Part shown: positions 45,626-55,997 of the stretch, one piece after another
How positions within the stretch are numbered: the stretch's first letter is position 1
Layout of the letters: each line of letters opens with the position of its first letter
From: Proteus hauseri ATCC 700826
Lineage (GTDB): Bacteria > Pseudomonadota > Gammaproteobacteria > Enterobacterales > Enterobacteriaceae
Direction of reading: 5' to 3'
DNA: 64,000 nt
NCBI RefSeq assembly: GCF_001654965.1
Contig: NZ_LXEV01000016.1
Location: forward strand, 186,001 to 250,000
Notes under the pieces: model-generated
The model's database searches: none
Told to the model about the DNA's origin: nothing
The model's input: only the letters and a program-made list of their open reading frames with translations
Translations under genes and position numbers: made by a program

Positions 45626-46081
45626 TTAGCCAGCCATCTGCTTTTCACGGATTTCAGCTAACGTTTTACAATCGATACATAAATCGGCTGTTGGGCGTGC
45701 TTCTAAACGGCGAATACCGATTTCAACCCCACAAGATTCACAAAAGCCAAAGTCATCATCTTCGACTTTTTTCAGTGTTTTCTCAATTTTCTTAATGAGT
45801 TTACGTTCACGATCACGGTTACGCAGCTCAAGACTGAATTCTTCTTCTTGTGCAGCACGGTCAACGGGATCGGGGAAGTTTGCCGCCTCATCTTGCATAT
45901 GAGTAACGGTGCGGTTGACTTCATCCCTGAGCTGATTGCGCCAAGATTCAAGTATTAGCTTAAAATGCGCTAATTGGGCTTCGTTCATGTACTCTTCGCC
46001 CGCTTTTTCTTGATATGGCTCAACGCCAGCAATAGCGAGAATGCTCATGGACGATGTTTTACGCTTTTGCCCTTCTTGCAT
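45626..46081 (-). CDS. dksA: RNA polymerase-binding transcription factor DksA
   Basis: 151 residues, nearly identical to E. coli DksA. Coiled-coil arms with the tip motif DPVDRA (Asp residues that reach the polymerase active site) and a four-Cys zinc finger CESCG... CIDC near the C-terminus. It works with ppGpp to adjust rRNA and amino-acid gene promoters; relA, the ppGpp synthase, is also in this window. First gene of the dksA-gluQ-pcnB-folK run. Confidence 0.98.
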   Translation of the reverse strand: MQEGQKRKTSSMSILAIAGVEPYQEKAGEEYMNEAQLAHFKLILESWRNQLRDEVNRTVTHMQDEAANFPDPVDRAAQEEEFSLELRNRDRERKLIKKIEKTLKKVEDDDFGFCESCGVEIGIRRLEARPTADLCIDCKTLAEIREKQMAG

Positions 46082-46288
46082 AATGCTTCTCCTACATACG
46101 CATTTCTGAATAATCTCCCACCAAAAATAGGAAGGAGAAAAAATAGGGCGCTATAAATAGCAGATGCCCGAGAGGATAGCAATTATTCCTTTAATAAGTT
46201 TTCTCATGGTGTGAAGGCACGCAAGTAAAAAGGCCATTTTAGTTAAAAATTACTTAACATATACCACTAGAAATATCACTAAAATCAA

Positions 46289-46999
46289 TTAACCATTTGA
46301 AATAAAAGGTAATTGCATCCCAATTGTTAAATCGTATTCACTAATATTGATGCGATAACATAAAATTTCAACCCCAGCATCACGAGCTTGTTCAAGCAAT
46401 GAAGCATAGTTGGGGTCAATCTCTTTAGCAACAGCAACTTCCGTAATGCCAGTATGGGGAACTGCGTAGAATAAGACAGCCCTTAAGCCCAATTTTGCGA
46501 TAGTGGTCAACTCTCTCAAGTGTTTCTGACCACGTTCTGTTCGAGCATCAGGAAAATAGCCTCTACCCGCCTCTAATAACGTTACTGATTTTACTTCAAT
46601 ATAGCAGTCAACCTTATGATTTGATTTAAGTAAAATATCAATACGACTGTTTTCACTGCCGTACTTCACTTCGCGTTTTATCTCGTCATACTCAGATAAT
46701 TCTGGAATGTCACCTGCTGCTATCGCGTCAGTGATAATACTGTTTGCTCTTAAGGTATTAACGCAGATCCAATCCCCGACTTGGGTTTGTGTTAATTCCC
46801 AACTATGAGGATATTTTCTTTTTGCATTTGATGAAGTTGAGTACCAAATTGTATCACCAGGGGTTGCACATCCCGTCATTGCTCCTGTGTTGGCGCAATG
46901 GAGCGTGAATTCTTCACCATTAGGGGTAACGGCGTCTGCTAAAAAACGCTTATATCGTTTTAGTAAAGTGGCGGATTGTAGCGGTTGTTCAAATTTCAT
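46289..46999 (-). CDS. sfsA: DNA-binding protein/sugar fermentation stimulation protein SfsA
   Basis: 236 residues. Family motifs: [57 protein letters not shown] (PD-(D/E)xK nuclease-like core) and [21 protein letters not shown]. The proposed role is regulation of maltose genes; the nuclease-like fold suggests DNA binding. GGAG precedes the ATG. It is divergent from hrpB across 67 bp. The ligT gene that lies between them in E. coli is absent. Confidence 0.93.
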   Translation of the reverse strand: MKFEQPLQSATLLKRYKRFLADAVTPNGEEFTLHCANTGAMTGCATPGDTIWYSTSSNAKRKYPHSWELTQTQVGDWICVNTLRANSIITDAIAAGDIPELSEYDEIKREVKYGSENSRIDILLKSNHKVDCYIEVKSVTLLEAGRGYFPDARTERGQKHLRELTTIAKLGLRAVLFYAVPHTGITEVAVAKEIDPNYASLLEQARDAGVEILCYRINISEYDLTIGMQLPFISNG

Positions 47000-47066
47000 G
47001 ACGACTCCGGTGAAAATACGTCCTTTAAAAGAGCGCTAATGCTACAATGAGCCGCCGAGAAAGTTA

Positions 47067-49514
47067 ATGAGTAATGGAGTGTGTGTGCATTTGCTGCCCA
47101 TTTTTGATGTAACCGAAAATATTGTTGCTGCGTTAAAACAATCCCCCCAAGTATTACTTCATGCGCCAACAGGTGCAGGTAAGTCAACAGCACTTCCTCT
47201 CTATTTGCTTGAGAAGGGCGGGTTTGATGGCAAAATAATTTTATTAGAGCCAAGACGTATTGCAGCTAAAAGTATTGCTTATCGTTTAGCCAATCAGCTA
47301 AATGAACCTGTTGGTGCGACAATTGGTTACCGAATGAGAGCGGAAAGTAAAGTAAGCAAGCAGACGCGCCTTGAAGTTGTTACTGAAGGCGTTTTGGCGC
47401 GAATGTTACAACAAGATCCTGAGTTAACAGGTATTAGCTTGGTGATTTTGGATGAATTTCATGAACGTAGTTTACAAGCCGATTTAGCGCTGGCGTTATT
47501 GTTAGATGTTCAAGCAGGGCTACGTGATGATTTGCGTATTTTGATTATGTCTGCGACGTTAGATAATCAAAAATTAACCGCCGTTTTACCGGATGCGCCA
47601 ATAATAAGTTCGCAAGGACGCAGTTATCCCGTAGAACGCAACTATTACCCTATTAATCCGCATCAGCCTTTTGAGCAAGAAGTTGCAACAATGGCGCTGC
47701 GCTTATTGGCTCAAGAAACAGGCTCTATGCTTATTTTTTTGCCGGGTAGTGCTGAAATAGTGCGTACCGCAGAAATATTAAAAGAAAAAGTGGCTAACGA
47801 TGTATTGATATTTCCACTTTATGGCGCACTTTCATTGGCACAACAGCAACAAGCGATAGAACCCACAAAAAAAGGTTCTCGCAAAATTGTATTAGCTACC
47901 AATATTGCTGAGACGAGCCTTACGATAGAAGGTATTCGCTTAGTGGTAGACAGCGGTATAGAGAAACGGGCTCAGTTTGATTTTAAAACAGGAGTGACGA
48001 GCTTATTACGCCAGCGAATTAGTCAATCTTCACAAGTGCAACGTGCAGGGCGTGCTGGTCGGCTTGAAGCAGGTATTTGCTGGCACCTAATGAGCCAAGA
48101 GCAGGCACAACGAGCAGCAACACATCAAATACCTGAAATATTAAGCAGCGATTTATCATCATTGTGGATTTCTGTGTTGCAGTGGGGATGTCGTGATATT
48201 AATCAGCTTACTTGGTTAGATACCCCTTCCATTTCGCCATTAAATGCAGCAAAAAATGTATTACAACATTTAGGTGCAATAAATTCATTGGGGGGATTAA
48301 CGCCTCGTGGTTTGCGGATGGCGCAATGGGGAATAGAACCTCGTTTGGCCGCAATATTAGATTTCGCACGAGAGCAAAGTGACGATCATTATGTCACCGC
48401 AGCACGTTTGTGCGCGGTGTTAGAAGAGCCACCAAGAGGACGCGAAATTAATCTAGAGTGGATAGCACAACAAAATAATTCATTTTGGGTTCAGCGAGAA
48501 AAACAACTTTCGCAAAATAGAACAGGGACATTTCGTCCAGAGTTATTAGCGAGCTTATTGGCGGTCGGTTTCTTTGATAGGGTAGCTAAGAATCGCGATA
48601 ATAAAGGACGTTTTCGTTTAGCAAATGGGCAAGGTGCGATAATGGATGAAACTCAAGTAATGAGTAATGCACCGTGGATTTTAGCGCCTTTGCTGCTACA
48701 AAATTCACATTATGCTGATGTGCGGATTTTATTGGCCTTACCTATTGATATTGATGAGATATCAACTACCTTTCCTGAATTCGTTAAAAATAATACCACC
48801 ATCGAATGGGACGAAAAACGCGGCGTACTTATTGCGTGGCAACAACGCCAATTAGGACGATTAACGATAAGTCAGTCTCAGTTAGAAAAACCAGATAAAC
48901 AGCAAATGCAGCAAGCGTTATTAAATTGGTTAAGAGATAACGGGTTAAATGCACTGGCATTGAGTGAAGAGACTGAGCAATGGTTTATTCGTCTTGCATT
49001 AGCACAGCAATGGTGTCCTGAGGCATCATTGCCATCATTAAATGAAACGGTATTATTAGAAACATTAGAACAATGGCTATTACCTGAATTAGGAAATATT
49101 TGCTCTTTAAAAGCTTTACAACAGTTTGATATTAATAAGCTAATAAAAGAGCAGCTTACATGGCATGAAAATCAGCTGCTACAAAGTTTATTTCCAACGC
49201 ATTATTTAGCGCCAACACAGACAAAAGTCGCCATTAAATATGATTTAGAGTTACCTCCCGTTATTGCTATTCGTATTCAAGAGGTTTATGGCGAAAAACA
49301 AAGCCCGATTGTTGCTAATGGAAAATTGCCGGTGGTAATGGAATTGCTTTCTCCAGCTCATCGACCTATTCAAAAAACACAAGATTTAGCAACCTTTTGG
49401 GCCGGTAGTTATAAAGAAGTACAAAAAGAGATGAAAGGGCGTTATCCAAAGCATTTGTGGCCTGATTCGCCAGAAAGCACAGCACCAATTCGACGAGTGA
49501 AAAAATTTAGTTAG
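47067..49514 (+). CDS. hrpB: ATP-dependent RNA helicase HrpB
   Basis: 815 residues. DEAH/RHA helicase motifs: Walker A HAPTGAGKST (about 33-42), Ia LEPRRIAAKS, II VILDEFHERS, III MSATLDN, V ATNIAETSLTIEGI and VI QRAGRAGRLEAG, followed by HA2 and the HrpB-specific C-terminus ending KEMKGRYPKHLWPD. Two starts are possible: ATG 47067, or GTG 47085 with GGAG five bases ahead; the latter gives a length closer to E. coli. The physiological RNA substrate is unknown. Confidence 0.95.
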   Translation: MSNGVCVHLLPIFDVTENIVAALKQSPQVLLHAPTGAGKSTALPLYLLEKGGFDGKIILLEPRRIAAKSIAYRLANQLNEPVGATIGYRMRAESKVSKQTRLEVVTEGVLARMLQQDPELTGISLVILDEFHERSLQADLALALLLDVQAGLRDDLRILIMSATLDNQKLTAVLPDAPIISSQGRSYPVERNYYPINPHQPFEQEVATMALRLLAQETGSMLIFLPGSAEIVRTAEILKEKVANDVLIFPLYGALSLAQQQQAIEPTKKGSRKIVLATNIAETSLTIEGIRLVVDSGIEKRAQFDFKTGVTSLLRQRISQSSQVQRAGRAGRLEAGICWHLMSQEQAQRAATHQIPEILSSDLSSLWISVLQWGCRDINQLTWLDTPSISPLNAAKNVLQHLGAINSLGGLTPRGLRMAQWGIEPRLAAILDFAREQSDDHYVTAARLCAVLEEPPRGREINLEWIAQQNNSFWVQREKQLSQNRTGTFRPELLASLLAVGFFDRVAKNRDNKGRFRLANGQGAIMDETQVMSNAPWILAPLLLQNSHYADVRILLALPIDIDEISTTFPEFVKNNTTIEWDEKRGVLIAWQQRQLGRLTISQSQLEKPDKQQMQQALLNWLRDNGLNALALSEETEQWFIRLALAQQWCPEASLPSLNETVLLETLEQWLLPELGNICSLKALQQFDINKLIKEQLTWHENQLLQSLFPTHYLAPTQTKVAIKYDLELPPVIAIRIQEVYGEKQSPIVANGKLPVVMELLSPAHRPIQKTQDLATFWAGSYKEVQKEMKGRYPKHLWPDSPESTAPIRRVKKFS

Positions 49515-49642
49515 CGCTATTTTATGAGTAGAATAGAGTTAAATTGAGAGCTTTCCTGTGGGATTGCTTAGAAAAATAGCGACAATATTAGGCTTCTTTA
49601 TCCTAGGGTGTGATAAAGGGATTTCAATGAGAGATACAATGC

Positions 49643-51949
49643 ATGAGTAGAAAGAAAAAACCCGTCAAGCAATCAAGAAGCGGTCGTTCTTGGTTTTGGT
49701 TATTAGTTAAAATTGCGATAGTTATTGCAGTTTTAATGGGTATTTATGGCGTTTATCTACATTCGCAAATTAAAGAGCGTTTAGATGGCAATGTTTGGGA
49801 GTTACCCGCAGCCGTCTATGGGCGAACGGTAAATTTAGAACCCGGCATGAATTATAGCCTGAGCGAAATGGTGAGTTTGCTTGAAGGTATGCAATATCGT
49901 CATGTCAATAAAATCACGCGCCCTGGTGAATTTATCGTAAGAAATAATACGATAGAAATGTTACGCCGGCCTTTTGATTTTCCTGATGGTCGTGAAGAGC
50001 AAATTCTCGCTAAACTTACCTTTGAGCAAAATTCGTTAGCCAGTATCACCAATATGAGTAATCAGCGTCAGTTCGGTTTTTTCCGTCTTGATCCTAAACT
50101 GATTACCATGATGCAATCGGCAAACGGTGAACAACGCTTATTCTTAAGCAGAGATAAATTCCCTCAATTATTGGTTGATACATTAATTGCGACTGAAGAC
50201 CGTCGTTTTTATGAACATGACGGCATTAGTTTTTATTCTATCGGTCGTGCTGTTTTAGCTAACTTTACGGCGGGTAAGGCAGTTCAAGGCGGAAGTACAT
50301 TAACGCAACAGTTAGTTAAAAACTTATTTTTAACTAATGAGAGAACCTTAAAAAGAAAGCTCAATGAAGCTTATATGGCGATTATTATGGATGCGAGTTA
50401 TAGCAAAGATCGCATTCTAGAGCTGTATCTTAACGAGGTTTTTTTAGGGCAAAGTGGTGATGAACAGATCCGTGGTTTCCCTTTAGCCAGTCTCTATTAT
50501 TTTGGCCGTCCTGTTGATGAATTAAGTCTTGACCAACAAGCGTTATTAGTCGGAATGGTAAAAGGGGCTTCTGCTTATAATCCGTGGCGTAATCCTAAAG
50601 CTGCGTTAGAACGTCGTAATGTGGTATTGAAGCTATTATTGACTCAAGAAATTATCGACCAAGAGCTTTATGATGTGCTAAGTGCGCGTCCTTTAGGTGT
50701 TAAATCACGTAGTGAAGCACTTACTCCACAACCTGCATTTATGCAGTTAGTTCGCCAAGAGTTACAAGCTAATTTAGGTGATAAAGTTAAAGATTTATCA
50801 GGAACCAAGATCTTCACCACGTTAGATCCCGTATCGCAAGATGCGGCTGAAAAAGCAGTTGAAGTGGGGGTTGCTGATATTCGTAAAACACGCAAGATTG
50901 ATGATCTTGAAGGTGCGATGGTCGTCGTAGACCGTTTAAGCGGTGAAGTTAGAGCATTAGTGGGGGGCTCTCAGCCACAATTTGCTGGCTTTAACCGTGC
51001 ACTTTCAGCTCGCCGTTCTATTGGTTCGCTTGCAAAACCAGCGACTTACCTTACTGCATTAAGTGAGCCTGAGCGTTTTCGTTTAAATACATGGTTAGCG
51101 GATGAACCTATTTCTATTCCTATTCCCGGGGGTAAGCCTTGGCAGCCTCGTAACTATGACCGTGGTTATAAAGGCCGATTAATGCTGGTGGATGCGTTAG
51201 CAACATCGCGTAATATCCCAACCGTTAATTTAGGTTTAGAACTAGGATTAGACCAAGTGATTAAAACTTGGATTAACTTAGGCGCTCCGGCTGAAAATCT
51301 GGAAAAAGTACCGGCAATGTTATTAGGAGCGTTAAATTTAACGCCAATGGAAGTGGCTCAAACGTTCCAAACTATTGGTAGCTTAGGGAATCGCGCTAAG
51401 CTGTCATCGTTGCGTTCTGTGATAAAACAAGATGGTACCGTGTTGTATCAAAGTTATCCGCAAGCAGAAACTACGGTTTCCCCTCAAGCTGCTTATATGA
51501 CGTTGTTTGGTATGCAGCAAGTGGTTAATTCAGGAACTGCGCAACGTACTTTAAAGCCTAAATTTGGTAATTATAATCTTGCAGGTAAAACAGGGACAAC
51601 GAATGATCTTCGTGATAGCTGGTTTGCAGGTATTGATGGAAAAGAAGTGACGATTGCATGGATGGGGCGTGATAACAATGGGCCAACTAATTTAACGGGT
51701 GCTACAGGGGCTTTATTACTTTATCGCAATTATTTAAATAACCAAGCGCCATTAAAACTGAACCCACCAGTGCCTGATGATATTGCTGAGATGTCTATTA
51801 ATGCGGAAGGGGCATTTACTTGCTTGGGAGGAGGTGTGCGCACTTTACCTGTGTGGACAGCCAACCCAGATGGGTTATGCCCTTCAGTTAATCAAGAAAC
51901 AAATGAAGATGGCGCACCTAAATGGCTACAAGATTTGTTTTCTGAATAA
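49643..51949 (+). CDS. mrcB: Penicillin-binding protein 1B (bifunctional)
   Basis: 768 residues. Short basic cytoplasmic tail, one membrane anchor (WLLVKIAIVIAVLMGIYGVYL), UB2H region, then transglycosylase (TEDRRFYEHDGISFYSI, GGSTLTQQLVKNLFL) and transpeptidase with SLAKP (catalytic Ser in RRSIGSLAKPATYL), SRN in ATSRNIPTVN and KTGTTND. It polymerises and cross-links peptidoglycan in the periplasm, stimulated by LpoB in enterobacteria. A terminator hairpin follows. Confidence 0.97.
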   Translation: MSRKKKPVKQSRSGRSWFWLLVKIAIVIAVLMGIYGVYLHSQIKERLDGNVWELPAAVYGRTVNLEPGMNYSLSEMVSLLEGMQYRHVNKITRPGEFIVRNNTIEMLRRPFDFPDGREEQILAKLTFEQNSLASITNMSNQRQFGFFRLDPKLITMMQSANGEQRLFLSRDKFPQLLVDTLIATEDRRFYEHDGISFYSIGRAVLANFTAGKAVQGGSTLTQQLVKNLFLTNERTLKRKLNEAYMAIIMDASYSKDRILELYLNEVFLGQSGDEQIRGFPLASLYYFGRPVDELSLDQQALLVGMVKGASAYNPWRNPKAALERRNVVLKLLLTQEIIDQELYDVLSARPLGVKSRSEALTPQPAFMQLVRQELQANLGDKVKDLSGTKIFTTLDPVSQDAAEKAVEVGVADIRKTRKIDDLEGAMVVVDRLSGEVRALVGGSQPQFAGFNRALSARRSIGSLAKPATYLTALSEPERFRLNTWLADEPISIPIPGGKPWQPRNYDRGYKGRLMLVDALATSRNIPTVNLGLELGLDQVIKTWINLGAPAENLEKVPAMLLGALNLTPMEVAQTFQTIGSLGNRAKLSSLRSVIKQDGTVLYQSYPQAETTVSPQAAYMTLFGMQQVVNSGTAQRTLKPKFGNYNLAGKTGTTNDLRDSWFAGIDGKEVTIAWMGRDNNGPTNLTGATGALLLYRNYLNNQAPLKLNPPVPDDIAEMSINAEGAFTCLGGGVRTLPVWTANPDGLCPSVNQETNEDGAPKWLQDLFSE

Positions 51950-51975
51950 GTAACAATTTTCACATTATTAAATGA

Positions 51976-52008
51976 AGACGGCGCTTTTTAGAGTGCCGTT
52001 TTTATTTG
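51976..52008 (+). terminator. Terminator after mrcB
   Basis: ACGGC / GCCGT stem with a 12-nt loop followed by TTTTATTT. Confidence 0.65.
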
Positions 52009-52039
52009 ATACTTTTTGCGATTAATTAGCAGCAAAGTG

Positions 52040-52070
52040 ATAAAAATGCCGTTCAATTATGAACGGCAAT
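52040..52070 (-). terminator. Terminator after hemL
   Basis: TGCCGTTC-AATTAT-GAACGGCA, perfect 8-bp stem, followed by TTTTTAT on the minus strand. Confidence 0.8.
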
Positions 52071-52106
52071 ATAAAAGAATATTTTTTATAAAAAGCTAAC
52101 AGATCA

Positions 52107-53393
52107 TTAGTTTTTCATCTGAGTAAAAGCATACTCTGCCGCATCAATTGTACGTTGAATATCTTCTTTGGTATGTGCAATAGACATAAAGCCCGCTTCA
52201 AAAGCAGAAGGCGCAAGGTAAACTTTTTGCTCTAACATTAAATGGAAGAATTGCTTAAAGCGCTCAACATCGCAATTCATGACATCTTGGTAGCAAGTGA
52301 CTTCTTTGGCGTCAGTGAAGAATAGACCAAACATACCGCCCACATGGTTTACCACCATTGGAATACTGGCTTGTTGTGCTTTTTCGACTAAGCCTTCAGC
52401 TAACATTGTTGTGAGTTCATCTAAGGTTTCATGAACACCTGGCTGTGATACTTCATTTAAACAGGCTAAACCTGCCGCCATCGCGATAGGGTTACCTGAT
52501 AGTGTTCCTGCTTGGTAAACAGGACCAATTGGTGCCAGTTTCGACATTACTTCTAAATGTCCACCAAATGCACCCACCGGCATTCCACCACCAATAATTT
52601 TACCTAAACAGGTTAAATCTGGATCAACATCGTAATAATCTTGTGCTCCGCCTAAGGCAACACGAAAACCTGTCATTACTTCATCAATAATGAGTAGTGC
52701 ACCAAACTCGTCACATAATGCGCGTAAACCCGGCAAAAAGTCAGCTTTGGGTGGCACGCAGTTCATGTTGCCAGCAACGGGTTCAACAATGATACAAGCG
52801 ACTTCTTCAGGATAATTTTCAAAGGCTTGACGTACAGAAGAAAGGTCGTTGTAAGTGCAGGTTAATGTATGTTTAACAAAATCAGCAGGAACACCCGGTG
52901 AGTTAGGTTGCCCCATGGTTAAAGCACCAGAACCCGCTTTCACTAATAAGCAATCTGCATGGCCATGATAACAGCCTTCAAATTTAATAATTTTATCGCG
53001 CCCCGTATAACCACGAGCAAGGCGAATGGCGCTCATGGTCGCTTCTGTGCCTGAGTTCACCATGCGAACCATATCCATTGAAGGAACCAGTTCAGTAACC
53101 AAATTAGCCATTTCTACTTCAGCGGCTGTCGGTGCACCAAAGCTTAACCCTTTTTGTACAGCTTCTGTTACTGCATCACGAATAGCGGGGTGATTGTGAC
53201 CCAGCACCATAGGGCCCCATGAACCTACGTAGTCGAGGTAAGCTTGTCCATCAGCATCGTAAATATACGCACCATCAGCACGTTCAATAAACAGAGGTGT
53301 TCCACCTACACCGTTAAATGCCCTTACAGGAGAGTTGACTCCGCCAGGTATCACTTGTTGTGCGAGGTTATACAGCGTTTCAGACTTGCTCAT
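52107..53393 (-). CDS. hemL: Glutamate-1-semialdehyde 2,1-aminomutase
   Basis: 428 residues. Class III aminotransferase fold with [63 protein letters not shown] and the PLP lysine in [17 protein letters not shown]. It makes 5-aminolevulinate for heme. AGGAGT precedes the ATG. Divergent from erpA as in E. coli, where clcA may lie between; no clcA here. Confidence 0.97.
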   Translation of the reverse strand: MSKSETLYNLAQQVIPGGVNSPVRAFNGVGGTPLFIERADGAYIYDADGQAYLDYVGSWGPMVLGHNHPAIRDAVTEAVQKGLSFGAPTAAEVEMANLVTELVPSMDMVRMVNSGTEATMSAIRLARGYTGRDKIIKFEGCYHGHADCLLVKAGSGALTMGQPNSPGVPADFVKHTLTCTYNDLSSVRQAFENYPEEVACIIVEPVAGNMNCVPPKADFLPGLRALCDEFGALLIIDEVMTGFRVALGGAQDYYDVDPDLTCLGKIIGGGMPVGAFGGHLEVMSKLAPIGPVYQAGTLSGNPIAMAAGLACLNEVSQPGVHETLDELTTMLAEGLVEKAQQASIPMVVNHVGGMFGLFFTDAKEVTCYQDVMNCDVERFKQFFHLMLEQKVYLAPSAFEAGFMSIAHTKEDIQRTIDAAEYAFTQMKN

Positions 53394-53665
53394 GTCAGAC
53401 TCCTAATGATGGGTGAGCGTAAGATTAAGGCGTATTCTAAAGCACAGCGCAGATGAAGCCAAATACACGACAACAAGATTTTGATTTATCACTGTTATTG
53501 CTTATGTGATATTAACCATAAAAAGTGATAGGTAGCAAAAAGTGTATTTTGTCCACAACAAACTTGAAGGTTATGAGCAGGTATTAGATAATCATCACAT
53601 TATATCAGCAGGAAGAAAATTTTTTGCTGACTGTTTTTTACTGGGATCCCAGTCTGGAGTGAACA

Positions 53666-54010
53666 ATGAGTGATGATATGGCTCTGCCGTTACAATTTAC
53701 TGACGCGGCTGCAAATAAAGTAAAAGATTTGATTGCAGATGAAGAAAATCCGAATCTGCGTTTACGCGTTTATATTACGGGTGGCGGTTGTAGCGGGTTC
53801 CAGTATGGCTTTACTTTCGATGACGCCATGAATGACGGCGATATGACCATTGAAAAACAAGGTGTTGCGCTGGTGGTTGACCCAATGAGTCTGCAATATT
53901 TAGTCGGCGGCTGTGTGGATTATACCGAAGGGCTAGAGGGTTCTCGTTTTATTGTGACGAATCCTAATGCCAAGAGTACATGTGGCTGCGGCTCTTCTTT
54001 CAGTATCTGA
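53666..54010 (+). CDS. erpA: Iron-sulfur cluster insertion protein ErpA
   Basis: 114 residues. A-type carrier with the three cluster cysteines: [15 protein letters not shown] and the C-terminal [11 protein letters not shown]. It passes Fe-S clusters to apo-enzymes, including those of isoprenoid synthesis and respiration. GGAG before the ATG. Single gene followed by an ERIC-like repeat. Confidence 0.97.
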   Translation: MSDDMALPLQFTDAAANKVKDLIADEENPNLRLRVYITGGGCSGFQYGFTFDDAMNDGDMTIEKQGVALVVDPMSLQYLVGGCVDYTEGLEGSRFIVTNPNAKSTCGCGSSFSI

Positions 54011-54028
54011 TCCTTTATCGTATTTAGC

Positions 54029-54141
54029 GTCGTGGCTGTGCAGTAGTGCCACGGCGTTAGAGCAGTGCTCGTAATGCTCACATACTTATGTATCTCCGCT
54101 TACTGCACGCTGCCTGCCTTGTTGCACTGCTCGCTCACGAC
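54029..54141. repeat. ERIC-like intergenic repeat
   Basis: A 113-bp element clearly richer in G+C than its surroundings, bounded by inverted GTCGTG / CACGAC. It contains a CGTGGC/GCCACG hairpin and a central ACATACTTATGT-type palindrome plus CTCGCTCAC, features shared with enterobacterial ERIC sequences. It sits non-coding between erpA and btuF. Family membership is by remembered resemblance, not by search. Confidence 0.55.
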
Positions 54142-54245
54142 TTTCATCGGTGAGATTTTAAAGTCAAAGTCAAAAGTGTTTTCTTAAGGTAAAACCAAAG
54201 TCTACTTCAAAACACCTTTCTTAACTTATTTGATAAATCACTCAC

Positions 54246-55073
54246 TCATTCATTATTGGCGATGGCTTCGCAGATTTGCTGTGCTGCATTAATAATACGT
54301 GGTGCAGGACGACTAAAACTGTCTTCATCAATAGCTATCACGGGAATATTAAGTTGTGGCTGCCAAAATTGCTGAATAGCTGTTATTTGATTAGGCTTTC
54401 CGCTAAAAATAATCAGATCAGGTTGCTTGATAATTACTTGTTCACGACTAACTTGAGGCCAAGGTACAACGCTATTTGCAAAGATATTTTCGCCACCACA
54501 AAGCTCGGTAATATGACTTTGAAGTGTGTGATTTGATGTGGTAAATAAGGGGTGGGTACCAAATTGAATAAATACTTTTTTCTTTTGTTGGGCTGAATTA
54601 TTTAATTGGTATTTTTGTTGTAATCTTTGGTATTGCTGACGCAATTTTTCTGCATTATTTAATGCAACATCTGGATGATGACTATAAGCAGCCAGTTTAG
54701 TGAGATCATCGGTAATATCTTCGAGAGTTTTTGGATCAGAATAAATAATGGGAATACCGAGTTCTTTTAATTGATCTAATGGACGTTGTGGATTACCACC
54801 TTGCCATGCAATCACCAAATCTGGTTTTAATAGTAAAATGCGCTCAATATTAATACCTTGCCAGTTGGCAACTTGTTCAATATTTTTTGCCGCTTCAGGA
54901 TAATCTGAATAAGCACTAACACCCACTATATTCTCACCCATACCTGCGGCATAAGCCATTTCGGTGGCTGAAGGTGAAAGCGTAATAATACGTTTCGCTG
55001 GCTCAATAGCGAGAATGTTCGCCATAGGAAAAAAGCCAGATAACAGCAGCAAAATAGTGGTGAATAAACGCAT
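54246..55073 (-). CDS. btuF: Vitamin B12-binding periplasmic protein
   Basis: 275 residues. Signal peptide RLFTTILLLLSGFFPMANILA. Type III binding protein: RIITLSPSATEMAYAAGMGENIVGVSAYSDYP, NIERILLLKPDLVIAWQGGNP, and VIAIDEDSFSRPAPRIINAAQQIC. It hands cobalamin to BtuCD, which is not encoded here. The btuF-mtnN order and strand match E. coli. Confidence 0.93.
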   Translation of the reverse strand: MRLFTTILLLLSGFFPMANILAIEPAKRIITLSPSATEMAYAAGMGENIVGVSAYSDYPEAAKNIEQVANWQGINIERILLLKPDLVIAWQGGNPQRPLDQLKELGIPIIYSDPKTLEDITDDLTKLAAYSHHPDVALNNAEKLRQQYQRLQQKYQLNNSAQQKKKVFIQFGTHPLFTTSNHTLQSHITELCGGENIFANSVVPWPQVSREQVIIKQPDLIIFSGKPNQITAIQQFWQPQLNIPVIAIDEDSFSRPAPRIINAAQQICEAIANNE

Positions 55074-55185
55074 TATCTTTTCTCATTTATCTTAAGAAAT
55101 ACCCGCCTATTTTTTATCTTATAACAAGTAAAAAATAAAGACGGGTTATCATAGATAAAATAATTTTTAGGCTTTATCGATTTAA

Positions 55186-55881
55186 TTAGTCTTTTAATTT
55201 ATCAAGCATAGTCGTTACCATTAAGCTTGATTGGCGTGCAGCAACAGCTAAAAACTCATCAAAGCTTAAATGTGACTCTTTATCTGCCACATCGGAAATA
55301 GCGCGGACTACCACAAATGGCGTATTAAATTGGTGACAAACATGGCCTATCGCCGTAGATTCCATTTCAACAGCGGCGACATCAGGGAATGTGCGACGAA
55401 TACGCGCTAAAGGTTCAGCACCGTTAATAAAAGCATCACCACTACAAATTAATCCACGAACGGCATTTAATTTTAATGTTTTAATACATTCTTCGGCAAT
55501 TTCGACGAGTTTAGGATCTGCAATAAAAGCTGGAGGACATTGCGCCATTTGGCCCGGTTCATAACCAAAAGCAGTCACATCGGCATCGTGGTAACGCACT
55601 TCTGTTGAAATAACGATATCACCCACGTTTAATTTAGAATCTAAGCCACCCGCTGAACCCGTATTAATAACTACATCAGGGTGAAAATGTTCTAGCAACA
55701 GAGTCGTACCAATTGCTGCGGCGACTTTACCAATACCTGATTTTAATAGCGCAACATCAACGCCATTAATTTTGCCTGTGTAAATCTCACAACCACCACG
55801 AGATAATGTTTCGCAGTTTTCAATTTGTTCACGCAGAAGTGTGACTTCTTGTTCCATAGCACCTATTACACCAACTCTCAT
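55186..55881 (-). CDS. mtnN: 5'-methylthioadenosine/S-adenosylhomocysteine nucleosidase
   Basis: 231 residues. [14 protein letters not shown] at the start (catalytic Glu), [48 protein letters not shown] (substrate ribose) and [20 protein letters not shown] (catalytic Asp). It cleaves MTA and SAH, including the step to the AI-2 precursor pathway. Divergent from dgt. Confidence 0.97.
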   Translation of the reverse strand: MRVGVIGAMEQEVTLLREQIENCETLSRGGCEIYTGKINGVDVALLKSGIGKVAAAIGTTLLLEHFHPDVVINTGSAGGLDSKLNVGDIVISTEVRYHDADVTAFGYEPGQMAQCPPAFIADPKLVEIAEECIKTLKLNAVRGLICSGDAFINGAEPLARIRRTFPDVAAVEMESTAIGHVCHQFNTPFVVVRAISDVADKESHLSFDEFLAVAARQSSLMVTTMLDKLKD

Positions 55882-55997
55882 TGTGTCATACTCCCTTGTA
55901 GGTTAATAATAAATAGAATTTTATATAGAGTTTAGCATCTATCGGAAATACGGGATATAACACGCATTCGTTTCATCGTAATAGCGAGAGGATAGAA

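Noticed and set aside
46996-47253. 85-codon minus-strand frame across the start of hrpB
   Set aside because: Lies antisense to the conserved helicase N-terminus; no family features. It is not the missing ligT.
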